This document shows positions 43,486-51,825 of a stretch of DNA of 64,000 nucleotides, piece after piece (positions within the stretch are counted from its first letter, which is position 1; each line of letters begins with the position of its first letter). Under the pieces are notes generated by a model. It searched no databases and had not been told where the DNA came from. It saw only the letters and a program-made list of their open reading frames with translations. The DNA comes from Peptococcaceae bacterium UBA5752 (GTDB lineage Bacteria > Bacillota > Dehalobacteriia > UBA4068): NCBI GenBank assembly GCA_002419055.1, contig DIFI01000021.1:1-64000 (forward strand), given 5' to 3'. The translations under genes and the position numbers were made by a program.

Positions 43486-44823
43486 ATGAAACGATTTACA
43501 ATTACTATTATCGTTTGCATATTGATCTTTGCTTTGAGTATCTCCACCGCTTTGGCTGTTGATAACAGCAGAACATATTCTTTTCAACTCACCTCCAATG
43601 GCAGCAGTACTGCTGCCATTGGAGTGGGGGATATGATTACGGTGAAGTTTACTCTGGCGGCAGACAACAGCTATGCTTTGTATGCGATGCAGAATGAGAT
43701 TAAGTATGACAGCCGCTATTTGCAATATGTTGATGGAAGCCTTAGTATGACCTCCGGTTTTAATTCCGGCTTTCGGGATATGGAGGATGGCATCAATAAA
43801 CTGGTGCTGATGAATTATGTTTCCGATACAGCAGAGGGAGAAACCATAAACTCCAGTGTCGTGGTGGGAACCTTCCAGTTGAAGGCCATCGCTAATGGAA
43901 CTTCGACTGTCAGCAACGAGGATTATTATTGCACAACCAAAACCGGTGCAAATAATTACACTGCTACCGCCAGTGATCTTATTGTCAACATTAAATCTTC
44001 CGGCGGCGGTGGCGGCGGTAGTAGTGTCACTTATTACACCATCAACGCCAGCGCCGGCGAGGGTGGCAGCATATCGCCTTCCGGCAGCGTCAGCGTAGCT
44101 CAGGACGGTTCACAAACTTTCACTATAAACCCCAACTATAGATATATTATAGAAGACGTACAGGTAGATGGCAAAAGCGTCGGCGACGTCAGCACATATG
44201 CCTTCTCCGCTGTCACTGCCAACCACACCATAAAAGCAACGTTCATTGCGGGAGAAGAGGAGCCAAACCTCACCGATCAATTCACCGACCTTGTCCCCGG
44301 CGCCTGGTATATAAACGGCATCAATTATGTTTTGCAGGCTGGACTGTTTAACGGTACCTCGGCAACCAGATTTAGTCCTGATGCCAATATGACGAGATCT
44401 ATGCTGGTAACGGTATTGTGGCGTTTAGACGGCACGCCTGACGCAACAGTAGACACCATCTTTAATGATGTGGCAGACGGTCTCTGGTACAGCGACGCTA
44501 TCGAATGGGCTGCGGCCAATAATATCGTCAACGGCTATGGCAACGGTAGGTTCGGTACCAATGACAGCATCACGCGCGAACAGATGGCGGTAATCTTATA
44601 TAACTATGCCAAAATTAAAGGTTACGATGTCAGCCAAACCACTTCACTCAGCAAATACACCGACACCGGCGATATTTCCGATTGGGCCAGCACAGCTATG
44701 GCCTGGGCCAATGCTACCGGCCTTGTCAACGGACGCACCGCTACAACTCTCGCTCCCGGCGGTACTGCCACAAGAGCTGAAGTTGCTACGATCTTAATGC
44801 GCTTTATCGAATATTACGTTTAA
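43486..44823 (+). CDS. Cohesin-like protein anchored by three SLH repeats
   Basis: A 445-residue exported protein with a signal peptide ending near TALAVD. Residues about 27-165 form a cohesin-like domain (VGDMITVKFTLAADNSYAL, NEIKYDSRYLQYVDGSL, GTFQLKAIANGTSTV). A poly-Gly/Ser linker follows, then a bacterial-repeat module (INASAGEGGSISPSG) and three SLH repeats (FTDLVPGAWYINGI, FNDVADGLWYSDAIEW, YTDTGDISDWASTAM). This is the layout of a surface anchoring scaffoldin: the SLH part binds the wall and the cohesin-like part can hold a dockerin protein. It starts 28 bases after the giant gene. A 32-base perfect palindrome lies in its 5' coding region. Confidence 0.83.
   Translation: MKRFTITIIVCILIFALSISTALAVDNSRTYSFQLTSNGSSTAAIGVGDMITVKFTLAADNSYALYAMQNEIKYDSRYLQYVDGSLSMTSGFNSGFRDMEDGINKLVLMNYVSDTAEGETINSSVVVGTFQLKAIANGTSTVSNEDYYCTTKTGANNYTATASDLIVNIKSSGGGGGGSSVTYYTINASAGEGGSISPSGSVSVAQDGSQTFTINPNYRYIIEDVQVDGKSVGDVSTYAFSAVTANHTIKATFIAGEEEPNLTDQFTDLVPGAWYINGINYVLQAGLFNGTSATRFSPDANMTRSMLVTVLWRLDGTPDATVDTIFNDVADGLWYSDAIEWAAANNIVNGYGNGRFGTNDSITREQMAVILYNYAKIKGYDVSQTTSLSKYTDTGDISDWASTAMAWANATGLVNGRTATTLAPGGTATRAEVATILMRFIEYYV
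43593..43624. repeat. 32-base perfect palindrome inside the SLH-cohesin gene
   Basis: CTCCAATGGCAGCAGT (43593-43608) is followed directly by its exact reverse complement (43609-43624). It encodes part of SNGSSTAAIG just after the signal peptide. It could form a strong mRNA hairpin or a cruciform. Confidence 0.9.
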
Positions 44824-44881
44824 GTAACCAGTAAATTGACATTTAGCATAAAATTATAAGACCTTCCAATATATTGCAGTG

Positions 44882-45009
44882 CCCCCTAAGAAGACACAGG
44901 AAAAAGCGTGCAAAATCTACTTAGGGGGTATTATTATGGGTGAACATAGGAATTATGGTTTGGAAATTTAAACAAAAGGCCTGATATCTTTAAAATATCA
45001 GGCCTTTTT
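44882..45009 (+). terminator. Inverted repeat followed by an intrinsic terminator
   Basis: CCCCCTAAG (44882-44890) and CTTAGGGGG (44920-44928) form a 9-bp inverted repeat 58 bases after the SLH-cohesin stop. A strong 13-bp terminator stem follows (44975-44987 with 44995-45007, then a short T-run), ending the surface locus. An 11-codon ORF (44936-44971) lies between them with AGGGGG ahead of its ATG; it is too short to call as a gene. Nothing else is seen up to 45112. Confidence 0.8.
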
Positions 45010-45112
45010 GGTGGGGCTATACAAAAGTCAACCAGTGACCTTGCATGTCAAACAAGTATCTAAACAGCTGGGCTATAAGTTCGCAACAAATTTCAGACAA
45101 AGCCGCGCTTTT

Positions 45113-45607
45113 TTAGCGCCGGCGAATGATTCCACAAGCAATTTTAGGGCCTGATTTACCCGCGGGCTGTGTTGTAAAATCGTCGGGAGATCTGTGTAGC
45201 ACTACGGTTCGTCCGATTACTTCGGCAACGGTAAAGCGGTTGGTTAATACCGACATTAGTGCAAACCCGTTATTTCCAAACAGTGGAGGAAGATCGCCGG
45301 CATGGTGAGGATGGTCGCAGTTGCCGGGATTATAGTGCATGCCGGTATTGGCAAACGGATCCTCGGCGTTTCCTGTACAGGCCGTTCCCTCATGGATATG
45401 GAAACCGAAAACATTGCTGTTGCATGGACCCGGCTCATTCGGTAGTCCGGTGACTCTGGCTGCCAGTATTACGCCTTTTTTTGTTTGATATAAATACACA
45501 ATTCCGTTTATATCTGGAAAATCGCTGCTGCCAGACAATTTCGCCATTGCTTCAGGCGACTTTTTAAGCAGTGTCCCCATATCGATAATTCGTGGCAATG
45601 AAATCAT
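45113..45607 (-). CDS. Cu/Zn superoxide dismutase-family protein
   Basis: A 164-residue SOD_Cu-family protein. Metal ligands are all present: GFHIHEG (two copper histidines), GMHYNP (bridging histidine), then CDHPHHAGDL (zinc histidines and aspartate) and GRTVVLHRSPDDF (last copper histidine). The disulfide cysteines are in ACTGNA and IACGII. The zinc loop is shorter than usual by about six residues. No signal peptide is visible, so it may be cytoplasmic, unlike most bacterial SodC. Start 45607 has AGGAGG at 45616-45621 on the minus strand, 8 bases away. It would protect an anaerobe from superoxide, if active. Confidence 0.85.
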   Translation of the reverse strand: MISLPRIIDMGTLLKKSPEAMAKLSGSSDFPDINGIVYLYQTKKGVILAARVTGLPNEPGPCNSNVFGFHIHEGTACTGNAEDPFANTGMHYNPGNCDHPHHAGDLPPLFGNNGFALMSVLTNRFTVAEVIGRTVVLHRSPDDFTTQPAGKSGPKIACGIIRRR

Positions 45608-45761
45608 TTTTACCACCTCCTGATAAAAATGTATGCCAAACTAATAAAAAAAATTTTAATATTTTATTTACTTTCCTTCCTGTAGCTTAGCATCTTTATT
45701 GGCGCGGATGTATTTGCAACATCATTGCGGTGTCTTCATATACTGTATCGAGGTGGTCAAT

Positions 45762-46442
45762 ATGCAGGCATCAGATTTAATTGAAGCGATGGAGTTATCG
45801 GCTGTCGCATACCGTAAGGTTCAGCCAGATTCCTTTGGCGGCTCTCTTATCACGATAGATGATCCAAAAACCGATATTCAATGCTACCTGCGCAAAAGAG
45901 ACGGCTGCCTTAGCATCACATTTAGGGGATCAAACTCCGGTAAGGACTGGAAAACGAACCTTGCTTTCGGACAAAAAACTATACCATATGGAAACAGCGC
46001 ATCAAAAATAAGAGTACATTACGGATTCATCGAGGCTTATAAATCTCATGCCGTGAGAGATGTCATCAACGATATAATATCCGACGACATTCATCAAGTA
46101 AAGATAACCGGTCATTCACAAGGCGCGGCGCTGGCCGTTTTGTGCGCAGTGGATCTGGAATATCACTACCCCGACAGGGACTTTGAGGTAATACTGTTCG
46201 GCGCACCGCGCGTGGGAAACCGTGCTTTCCAGAAATCCTATAACAAGAGATTATTCAAAACCATGCGCATCGAAAACGGCAACGATATCGTAACCAAGAT
46301 TCCGTTTGCCTGCATGGGATATCGCCATGTCGGCATGGGTGTACATATCGGCAAACCGAAGATTCTGGGCGTCATCTCATTTAATGACCACTATCCTCAA
46401 GCCTATTACAAAAATCTTTTTAAACGAATTGAACTAAGATAA
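45762..46442 (+). CDS. Class 3 lipase-family protein
   Basis: A 226-residue alpha/beta hydrolase of the lipase class 3 family. The nucleophile motif is ITGHSQGAALA, the acid is in ENGNDIVTKIP, and a histidine lies in RHVGMGVHIG. The substrate strand FRGSNSGKDWKTNLAF is typical. No signal peptide is evident, so it is probably cytoplasmic or membrane-associated. ATG 45762 follows GAGGTGG; an upstream in-frame start at 45699 would add an unlikely leader. It is followed by an intrinsic terminator and lies alone between the divergent SOD gene and a tRNA. Confidence 0.87.
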   Translation: MQASDLIEAMELSAVAYRKVQPDSFGGSLITIDDPKTDIQCYLRKRDGCLSITFRGSNSGKDWKTNLAFGQKTIPYGNSASKIRVHYGFIEAYKSHAVRDVINDIISDDIHQVKITGHSQGAALAVLCAVDLEYHYPDRDFEVILFGAPRVGNRAFQKSYNKRLFKTMRIENGNDIVTKIPFACMGYRHVGMGVHIGKPKILGVISFNDHYPQAYYKNLFKRIELR

Positions 46443-46451
46443 ATACAACAA

Positions 46452-46486
46452 AATACCTGCTATCTTATGGATAGCAGGTATTTTTT

Positions 46487-46487
<1 letters not shown>
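46452..46487 (+). terminator. Intrinsic terminator of the lipase gene
   Basis: AAATACCTGCTATC (46452-46465) pairs with GATAGCAGGTATTT (46471-46484) and runs into TTTTT. The end meets the CCA end of the convergent tRNA-Val gene. Confidence 0.9.
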
Positions 46488-46563
<76 letters not shown>

Positions 46564-46686
46564 CGACAAACTATATTATGCCTGAAAAAAGACAATAAGT
46601 CAATAATATTTTCAATAAAAATGTAGTAAAAAAGAAAGAAAACTTAAATAAGCAGCCTTTTTAGATTAATTATTTAGTGGTTAGTA

Positions 46687-46947
46687 CTATTCATCTGTCT
46701 GATCATCATCGGGGAAGATTGGTTTACTGTTGCGGATATCATTTAAAATTGCCAGTATCCGCTGTTTATCTTCGGCAAAGCCAAAAACGCGCCCCCAACA
46801 GCCTTCGGTTAGTTCAAAGAGGTTGCCGTAAGCGCTGTCATCATTGCTTTGGATACGGAAGCTAATGCCTTCGTCGGTTAAGCATTGCTCAAGCAGCGCC
46901 GCCTCAAAGTTGTTTCCAATATCGGCTATTTTTATCACTTTAGACAT
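46687..46947 (-). CDS. DUF2007-like putative signal-transducing protein
   Basis: An 86-residue soluble protein with the pattern of DUF2007 proteins: a start such as KVIKIADIGNNFEAALLEQCL, then EGISFRIQSNDDSAYGNLFEL and a regulatory-looking C terminus with acidic residues (FPDDDQTDE). Such proteins are related to GlnB-like folds; function is unknown. It lies 4 bases downstream of the glutamate formiminotransferase gene on the same strand, so the two are probably co-transcribed. The span 46564-46686 shows no gene. Confidence 0.7.
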   Translation of the reverse strand: MSKVIKIADIGNNFEAALLEQCLTDEGISFRIQSNDDSAYGNLFELTEGCWGRVFGFAEDKQRILAILNDIRNSKPIFPDDDQTDE

Positions 46948-46951
46948 AATT

Positions 46952-47881
46952 TTACTCCTTCATTAATAAACCATGTTCAACAAGTTGGGATTCGAGTATT
47001 TGACGTGGTGAAAAGTTGGTCATTCTCATCAACTGCCAATCACACCCGGCAAGGGATGCTTGCGGCGGCAAGCCGATAATCTCCGTTTCGGCGACTGCCG
47101 TATTATAAGCGGCAGCCAGTTGACTGACACGCTCGAATACCTGTACGGGGGAAGTAATGCGATAATCCAACAAATTGCAGGATACCTGTGCGATACCGCG
47201 GGAATGCAAATCGACGGCTATCGATTTTACCTCTGCCATGCCGTTAGAGGAAAAGCGGATGGCTTTAGCGATAGCGCGGGCTGCCTCCATATCGTAACGG
47301 TTGAGATTGAAGTTGATGGCAATCAGGAAGAAGCGGCTGCCGATTACCGCTGCACCAAACGTCGGATGGGGGTGTCGGCGGCCGAAATCGGGACGCCATT
47401 CTTGGGTCTGCAGTTTAGCGCTCAAGCCCTCAAAATTACCTCGCCGCAGTTCTGAAAGATTGTCACGGCCGCTAATCAGAGCAGCTTGGCCGTATAGATA
47501 AACAGGTAGTTGCAGTTCCTTGGCTACATTTTCCCCAAAATTGCGGGCGACAATACCGCAATATTCCAGATCAGCACCGGCAACGGGTATAAAAGGTGTG
47601 ACATCAACGGCGCCGATCCGCGGATGTGCGCCTCGGTGTGTGTTGAGATCAAAATGTTCTAAAGCAAATACAAATCCGTTGAACAGCGCCTCCGTTATAC
47701 TTTCCGGTTTGCCGGCCAACGTATAAACGCTGCGGTTGTGGTCATAATCGCTACTGTAATCAAGCAAGCCAACGCCGCTGATTTTGTCCATAGTTACCGC
47801 CAATTTTTCTAAGAGACGAAGATCGCGTCCTTCGCTGAAATTAGGGACCGATTCAATTAGTGGCGGTGTTTTAATCATCAT
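46952..47881 (-). CDS. ftcD: Glutamate formiminotransferase
   Basis: A 309-residue protein matching the formiminotransferase domain of FtcD in length and landmarks: ESVPNFSEGRD at the start, LLDYSSDYDHNRSVYT, THRGAHPRIGAVDVTPF and GLPPQASL. It transfers the formimino group of N-formimino-glutamate (from histidine breakdown) to tetrahydrofolate. The cyclodeaminase domain is not fused here. Other histidine-degradation genes are not in the window. Two consecutive ATGs follow GAGGA; the first is reported. The glycine cleavage operon at 61.6-64 kb also feeds the folate pool. Confidence 0.92.
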   Translation of the reverse strand: MMIKTPPLIESVPNFSEGRDLRLLEKLAVTMDKISGVGLLDYSSDYDHNRSVYTLAGKPESITEALFNGFVFALEHFDLNTHRGAHPRIGAVDVTPFIPVAGADLEYCGIVARNFGENVAKELQLPVYLYGQAALISGRDNLSELRRGNFEGLSAKLQTQEWRPDFGRRHPHPTFGAAVIGSRFFLIAINFNLNRYDMEAARAIAKAIRFSSNGMAEVKSIAVDLHSRGIAQVSCNLLDYRITSPVQVFERVSQLAAAYNTAVAETEIIGLPPQASLAGCDWQLMRMTNFSPRQILESQLVEHGLLMKE

Positions 47882-47970
47882 TTATCCTCTAAATAGAAAT
47901 TCGATAACAATTTAAATATATTATATATATTATTTAATGTCAAATTAGCTTTATTAAATATAGGAAAATA

Positions 47971-47979
47971 TGTTATAAT
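47971..47979 (+). promoter_or_regulatory. Extended -10 promoter for the 48015 SLH gene
   Basis: TGTTATAAT gives an extended -10 (TG-n-TATAAT) with only a weak -35 (TTATTA at 47951-47956). It lies 35 bases ahead of the TTG start. A CTGAA/TTCAG mini-hairpin follows in the leader. Confidence 0.55.
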
Positions 47980-48014
47980 TTACTGAAATTTAATTCAGAA
48001 AGCAGGGGAAAAAA

Positions 48015-49397
48015 TTGAAAATTTGCTTTCAAAAACTAATTGTTATAATGATAATTACATCATTGGTAATTGCGTGCGGCAGTGCAGTATTAGCAGCCGA
48101 TATCACTGTTACCATCAGCGGCGACGGTGTTACTACGCAACAAAGCTTTACCGGTGAGCAATTGGCGGCAATGACTGATCAAATACAGCAGCATTATTAT
48201 TCCTCAATTAATAACTGGCCCACCAATAAAAATGTTTATGCGAAAGGCATCTCGCTTTCATATTTGTTGCAGCTGTCGGGTATCAAGGATGAGGCTACCT
48301 TGATTAAGATCACCAGCACCGACGGATATTACAAAACTTTTACCGTCTCCGAGTTGCTAGATTCCGAGCGTTACAGCTACAGTGACGGTAGAGCTACAGA
48401 AGTGCCGGTAATTTTAGGCTTGCAAAGCAGCGATAGTTCTTTCGCATCTATGACGGACGATCAGGCCCCGGTATTGGTAATAGGACAGCGCGCGGCAACA
48501 GAACAAACATTTCCTTGGTTTATTAAAAACGTTAGTACTATAGAAGTCAGCGCTGATACGTTAGCGCGGTGGCCGCAAGCAACATATGAGATTAACGATG
48601 CTGCAAACGGTTATCAGCTGGAGCTGAATCATAGCAATTTTGATACGGTTAAGCTCTATTATACAACTGACAGCACTACCCCGTCTGTTGAGAGTAATAT
48701 GTATAATATCAGCACTACCTATTGGCAACCGGATCTGATCGTGCCGCTGCAGCTTACCGCCGGTACGGTTGTCAAAGTTATCGCCATCGGCCCCGGCAAG
48801 CCGGACAGTGAAGTTGTGACCATCAACTTGCCGACAACATCTGCCGGAACAGACCTGTCGTTTAGCGATGTGGCAAAAAACAGCTGGTATTATGATGCAG
48901 TTGATTATGTTAGTAACAAGGGATTATTCCAAGGCACATCGATAACAACATTTTCGCCCATGGCTCCAATGACACGCGCCATGTTTGTAACGGTACTTTA
49001 TCGGCTTTCCGGTGAGATATATTCGTCTACTACGGCCAAATTTAGCGATGTAGAATCCGGCAGTTGGTATGCCGATGCCGTTACCTGGGCTTCCGAAAAG
49101 GGAATAGTCAACGGTTACGGTAATGGTACATTCAGACCGTTAAATGCGGTGACCAGGGAGCAGATGGCTTTGATAATGTTCAATTATCTTAAATGCATTG
49201 GCGAAGGACCGCAGGGAGCTTGGATGATCAACCTAAATTACCCGGACAAATCTGCTATCAGTGATTGGGCTTTTGAAGCGGTAACGTATTGTACAATGAG
49301 AGGTTTGCTCAGCGGACGCAGTAACGGCAATTTTGATCCGCAGGGAACGGCCAACAGAGCGGAAGTGGCGACAGTGATGATGCGCTTTGACAAATAA
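48015..49397 (+). CDS. S-layer-anchored protein: RYYYP-type domain and three SLH repeats
   Basis: A 460-residue exported protein starting at a TTG, with GCAGGGG upstream. A signal peptide ends near AVLAAD. The recurring domain (residues about 28-180) has the clear layout VTISGDGVTTQQSFTGEQL, HYYSSINNWP, YAKGISLSYLLQLSGI, STDGYYKTFTVSELL and SERYSYSDGR. A chitobiase/Fn3-like module follows (VKLYYTTDSTTPSVESNMYN), then three SLH repeats (FSDVAKNSWYYDAVDYV, FSDVESGSWYADAVTW, YPDKSAISDWAFEAV). It belongs to the same family as proteins at 27.5-35.5 kb but is separated from them by other genes. Confidence 0.85.
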   Translation: MKICFQKLIVIMIITSLVIACGSAVLAADITVTISGDGVTTQQSFTGEQLAAMTDQIQQHYYSSINNWPTNKNVYAKGISLSYLLQLSGIKDEATLIKITSTDGYYKTFTVSELLDSERYSYSDGRATEVPVILGLQSSDSSFASMTDDQAPVLVIGQRAATEQTFPWFIKNVSTIEVSADTLARWPQATYEINDAANGYQLELNHSNFDTVKLYYTTDSTTPSVESNMYNISTTYWQPDLIVPLQLTAGTVVKVIAIGPGKPDSEVVTINLPTTSAGTDLSFSDVAKNSWYYDAVDYVSNKGLFQGTSITTFSPMAPMTRAMFVTVLYRLSGEIYSSTTAKFSDVESGSWYADAVTWASEKGIVNGYGNGTFRPLNAVTREQMALIMFNYLKCIGEGPQGAWMINLNYPDKSAISDWAFEAVTYCTMRGLLSGRSNGNFDPQGTANRAEVATVMMRFDK

Positions 49398-49421
49398 AGA
49401 TAAATAAAAGCTAAGAAAGTA

Positions 49422-49500
49422 TTTGCATTTTAATAAACAGCGTGCTATAATGTGTTATAGTTTGAAGTTGCTAGCAGGAAGTGGGTGTTTTTACCCACTT
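49422..49500 (+). promoter_or_regulatory. Promoter and leader hairpin of the rimP-nusA operon
   Basis: -35 TTGCAT (49422-49427) and -10 TATAAT (49446-49451) have an 18-base spacer. A leader hairpin AAGTGGGT/ACCCACTT (49479-49486 with 49493-49500) is followed by TTTTTG, which looks like an attenuator ahead of rimP. Confidence 0.75.
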
Positions 49501-49533
49501 TTTGTTTTACGAATGGAGATTAAAGATAATATA

Positions 49534-50019
49534 ATGGCTAAAAAAAAGTCATTCACGGTTGATTATAATCGTATTGAAAAATTAATTTGGCAGTTGACCG
49601 AACCTGTGATGGTTGAAGTCGGCTGCGAATTGGTAGATGTGCAATATGTTAAAGAAGGTCCTAACCGGTATTTGCGCCTGTTCATTGATCGCGAGCCGCC
49701 GGTTGACCATATTTGTTGTCAGTCAGTCAGCGAACGGATCAGCGATATAATAGACAAAGTAGACCCGATTGAACAAAGTTACTATCTTGAGGTATCTTCT
49801 CCGGGGGTTGAGCGTCCTTTGCGCAAAGCCGAGGATTTCGCCCGTTTTGCCGGTGAGCAGGTTATTGTTAATCTTTATGCACCTTTAAACGGCGTAAAAC
49901 AATATAAAGGTCTATTAATCGGACTTGAAGAAGAGCAGATCGTTATTGAGGCAGAGGGTAATCGCCTTGCATTCGCAAAAGAAACAGTTGCCAATGCTCA
50001 TATAGCGGCTGATTTATAA
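49534..50019 (+). CDS. rimP: Ribosome maturation factor RimP
   Basis: A 161-residue RimP protein needed for 30S ribosomal subunit maturation. The N-terminal domain carries YNRIEKLIWQLTEPVM and ELVDVQYVKEG; the family motif is YYLEVSSPGVERPL; and the C-terminal SH3-like domain includes YKGLLIGLEEEQIVI. ATG 49534 (MAKKKSF) fits the family N terminus. An in-frame ATG at 49513 would add seven residues; neither has an ideally spaced ribosome site (GGAG at 49515-49518 is far from 49534). It heads the translation-factor operon ahead of nusA. Confidence 0.92.
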   Translation: MAKKKSFTVDYNRIEKLIWQLTEPVMVEVGCELVDVQYVKEGPNRYLRLFIDREPPVDHICCQSVSERISDIIDKVDPIEQSYYLEVSSPGVERPLRKAEDFARFAGEQVIVNLYAPLNGVKQYKGLLIGLEEEQIVIEAEGNRLAFAKETVANAHIAADL

Positions 50020-50070
50020 AAAAATCAAGTTTATTTTTGTATTTGTTAGTTTTGATAAGGAGAGAAGAAC

Positions 50071-51180
50071 ATGGCAGTGAATTTAGAATTAATCGAGGCC
50101 CTAAAAAATCTGGAAAAAGAAAAGGGCATTGAAATGGATGTCTTAATCGAAGCGATTGAAGCAGCTTTGATTTCTGCGTATAAAAAACATTTTGGCTCTT
50201 CGCAAAATGTTCGGGTTGAGATTAACAAAAGCAATGGTGATATTCACGTATATTATCGAAAAACGGTAGTCGAGCAAGTTGAAGATTCGACTTTGGAAAT
50301 GTCGATTGAGGAGGCCAAAAACTATGATCCCGATTTCGAAATAGGCGATATATTTGAATCAGAAGTAACACCCCGCTCTTTTGGCAGGATTGCTGCCCAA
50401 ACAGCCAAACATGTGGTAGTACAAAGAATTCGCGAGGCTGAACGCAGCATGGTTTACGATCAGTATGCTACAAGAATGGAAGATATAGTGATAGCCACTG
50501 TGCTTCGTTATGAAGGACGAAATGTAATCATCGATTTGGGACGCAGCGAGGCAGTCTTAATGCCTTCCGAGCAAATCCCGCGTGAAAATTATATTCAGGG
50601 AGAACGTATCAAGGTTTATATACTAGAGGTAAAAAAGACCACCAGAGGACCGCAAATTATGGTTTCGCGCACTCACCCCGGGATGCTCAAAAAACTTTTT
50701 GAACGCGAGGTGCCGGAGATTCACGACGGTACGGTTGAAATTAGATCGGTAGTCCGTGAGCCCGGTTATCGTTCAAAAATTGCCGTATTCAGTAAAAATG
50801 AAAACGTTGATCCGGTGGGCGCGTGTGTCGGCGCCAAAGGAATGCGTGTTCAGTCAATAGTCAACGAACTTGCCGGCGAAAAGATCGAAATTGTTCGCTA
50901 TGACGATGATCCGGCCGTATATGTAAGTAACGCATTGGCCCCTGCAAAAGTAATCAGCGTTTCTGTTAGTGTTCCAGATAAATTCACCCAAGTGGTTGTG
51001 CCTGATTATCAACTGTCGCTGGCTATTGGCAAGGAAGGTCAAAACGCACGTTTGGCCGCACGATTGACCGGCTGGAAGATCGATATTAAGAGCGAAAGCC
51101 AAATGGTGGAAATTATGGGCGAGCAAGATCCGAATGATGATAATGATATAGAAGACCTGGTTGAGGATACGGAGGCGTAA
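50071..51180 (+). CDS. nusA: Transcription termination/antitermination factor NusA
   Basis: A 369-residue NusA. An N-terminal RNA-polymerase-binding domain (residues 1-130) is followed by an S1 domain (VIATVLRYEGRNVIIDLG) and two KH domains (GACVGAKGMRVQSIV and LAIGKEGQNARLAAR). Length suits the short Firmicute form without acidic repeats. GGAGAG precedes the ATG. Its stop is directly followed by the rnpM start, the standard order. Confidence 0.97.
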   Translation: MAVNLELIEALKNLEKEKGIEMDVLIEAIEAALISAYKKHFGSSQNVRVEINKSNGDIHVYYRKTVVEQVEDSTLEMSIEEAKNYDPDFEIGDIFESEVTPRSFGRIAAQTAKHVVVQRIREAERSMVYDQYATRMEDIVIATVLRYEGRNVIIDLGRSEAVLMPSEQIPRENYIQGERIKVYILEVKKTTRGPQIMVSRTHPGMLKKLFEREVPEIHDGTVEIRSVVREPGYRSKIAVFSKNENVDPVGACVGAKGMRVQSIVNELAGEKIEIVRYDDDPAVYVSNALAPAKVISVSVSVPDKFTQVVVPDYQLSLAIGKEGQNARLAARLTGWKIDIKSESQMVEIMGEQDPNDDNDIEDLVEDTEA

Positions 51181-51468
51181 ATGGCCAAAAAAGTGCCTAA
51201 GAAAGAGCCGGAAAGAATGTGCGTGGCCTGCCGCCAGTTAAAGGACAAAAAGCAGCTACTGAGGGTTGTCAAATCACCGCAAGGAGAGATTGCTCTTGAT
51301 GAAAGCGGCAAAAAACCGGGGCGCGGAGCTTATGTATGCCGTCAAAGTGAATGCTTAATTAAAGCACGAAAAACTAAAAGTTTTGATAAAATATTTAAAA
51401 TAAAATTACCCGAAGAAATGTGGCAGCAATTATCGGAAAAAATTACTGCCGGCGAGACAGATTTATGA
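51181..51468 (+). CDS. rnpM: YlxR-family RNA-binding protein (RnpM)
   Basis: A 95-residue YlxR protein with the family motif RMCVACRQ near residue 12 and GRGAYVCR near residue 47. YlxR/RnpM binds RNA and has been reported to modulate RNase P. It starts immediately after the nusA stop and overlaps the next gene by four bases (ATGA). Confidence 0.93.
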   Translation: MAKKVPKKEPERMCVACRQLKDKKQLLRVVKSPQGEIALDESGKKPGRGAYVCRQSECLIKARKTKSFDKIFKIKLPEEMWQQLSEKITAGETDL

Positions 51469-51800
51469 GTGAATGCAAACCGTTATCTGCGGAAATTGAG
51501 CAAAAAGTTGCCGGTTATCTGGGATTGGCACAAAAAGCTAGACGATTGGTAGCCGGAGATGCAGCAACAGTGACAGCCTTATCGGCAGGGAAAGCTTGTT
51601 TGGTTGTTTTGGCAATTGATGCTGCGGCAAAGGTACAAGAAGAAATAGGCGGACTTGCTACGGCTAAGCATGTACCGCTAATCTATTGGCGAGATAAGAA
51701 TTCTTTAGGCGCTGTGGTTGGCCGTTCACGGCGTGGCGCTATCGCAATAATAGATACAGGTTTTGCTGCTGCTATTGAAAAATGTTTATCGGAGTTTTAG
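51465..51800 (+). CDS. L7Ae-family ribosomal protein-like (YlxQ)
   Basis: A 111-residue L7Ae/L30e-family kink-turn RNA-binding protein, the YlxQ-type member usual between rnpM and infB. Motifs: GLAQKARRLVAGDAATV, CLVVLAIDAA and DKNSLGAVVGRSRRGAIAI. ATG 51465 overlaps the rnpM stop. Its exact function is unknown. Confidence 0.9.
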   Translation: MSECKPLSAEIEQKVAGYLGLAQKARRLVAGDAATVTALSAGKACLVVLAIDAAAKVQEEIGGLATAKHVPLIYWRDKNSLGAVVGRSRRGAIAIIDTGFAAAIEKCLSEF

Positions 51801-51825
51801 TAAACGGGAATAGGGAGTGATTTTT

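Noticed and set aside
44936..44971. 11-codon ORF with a strong ribosome site
   Set aside because: Too short to support as a gene; the AGGGGG may simply be the arm of the inverted repeat at 44882-44928.
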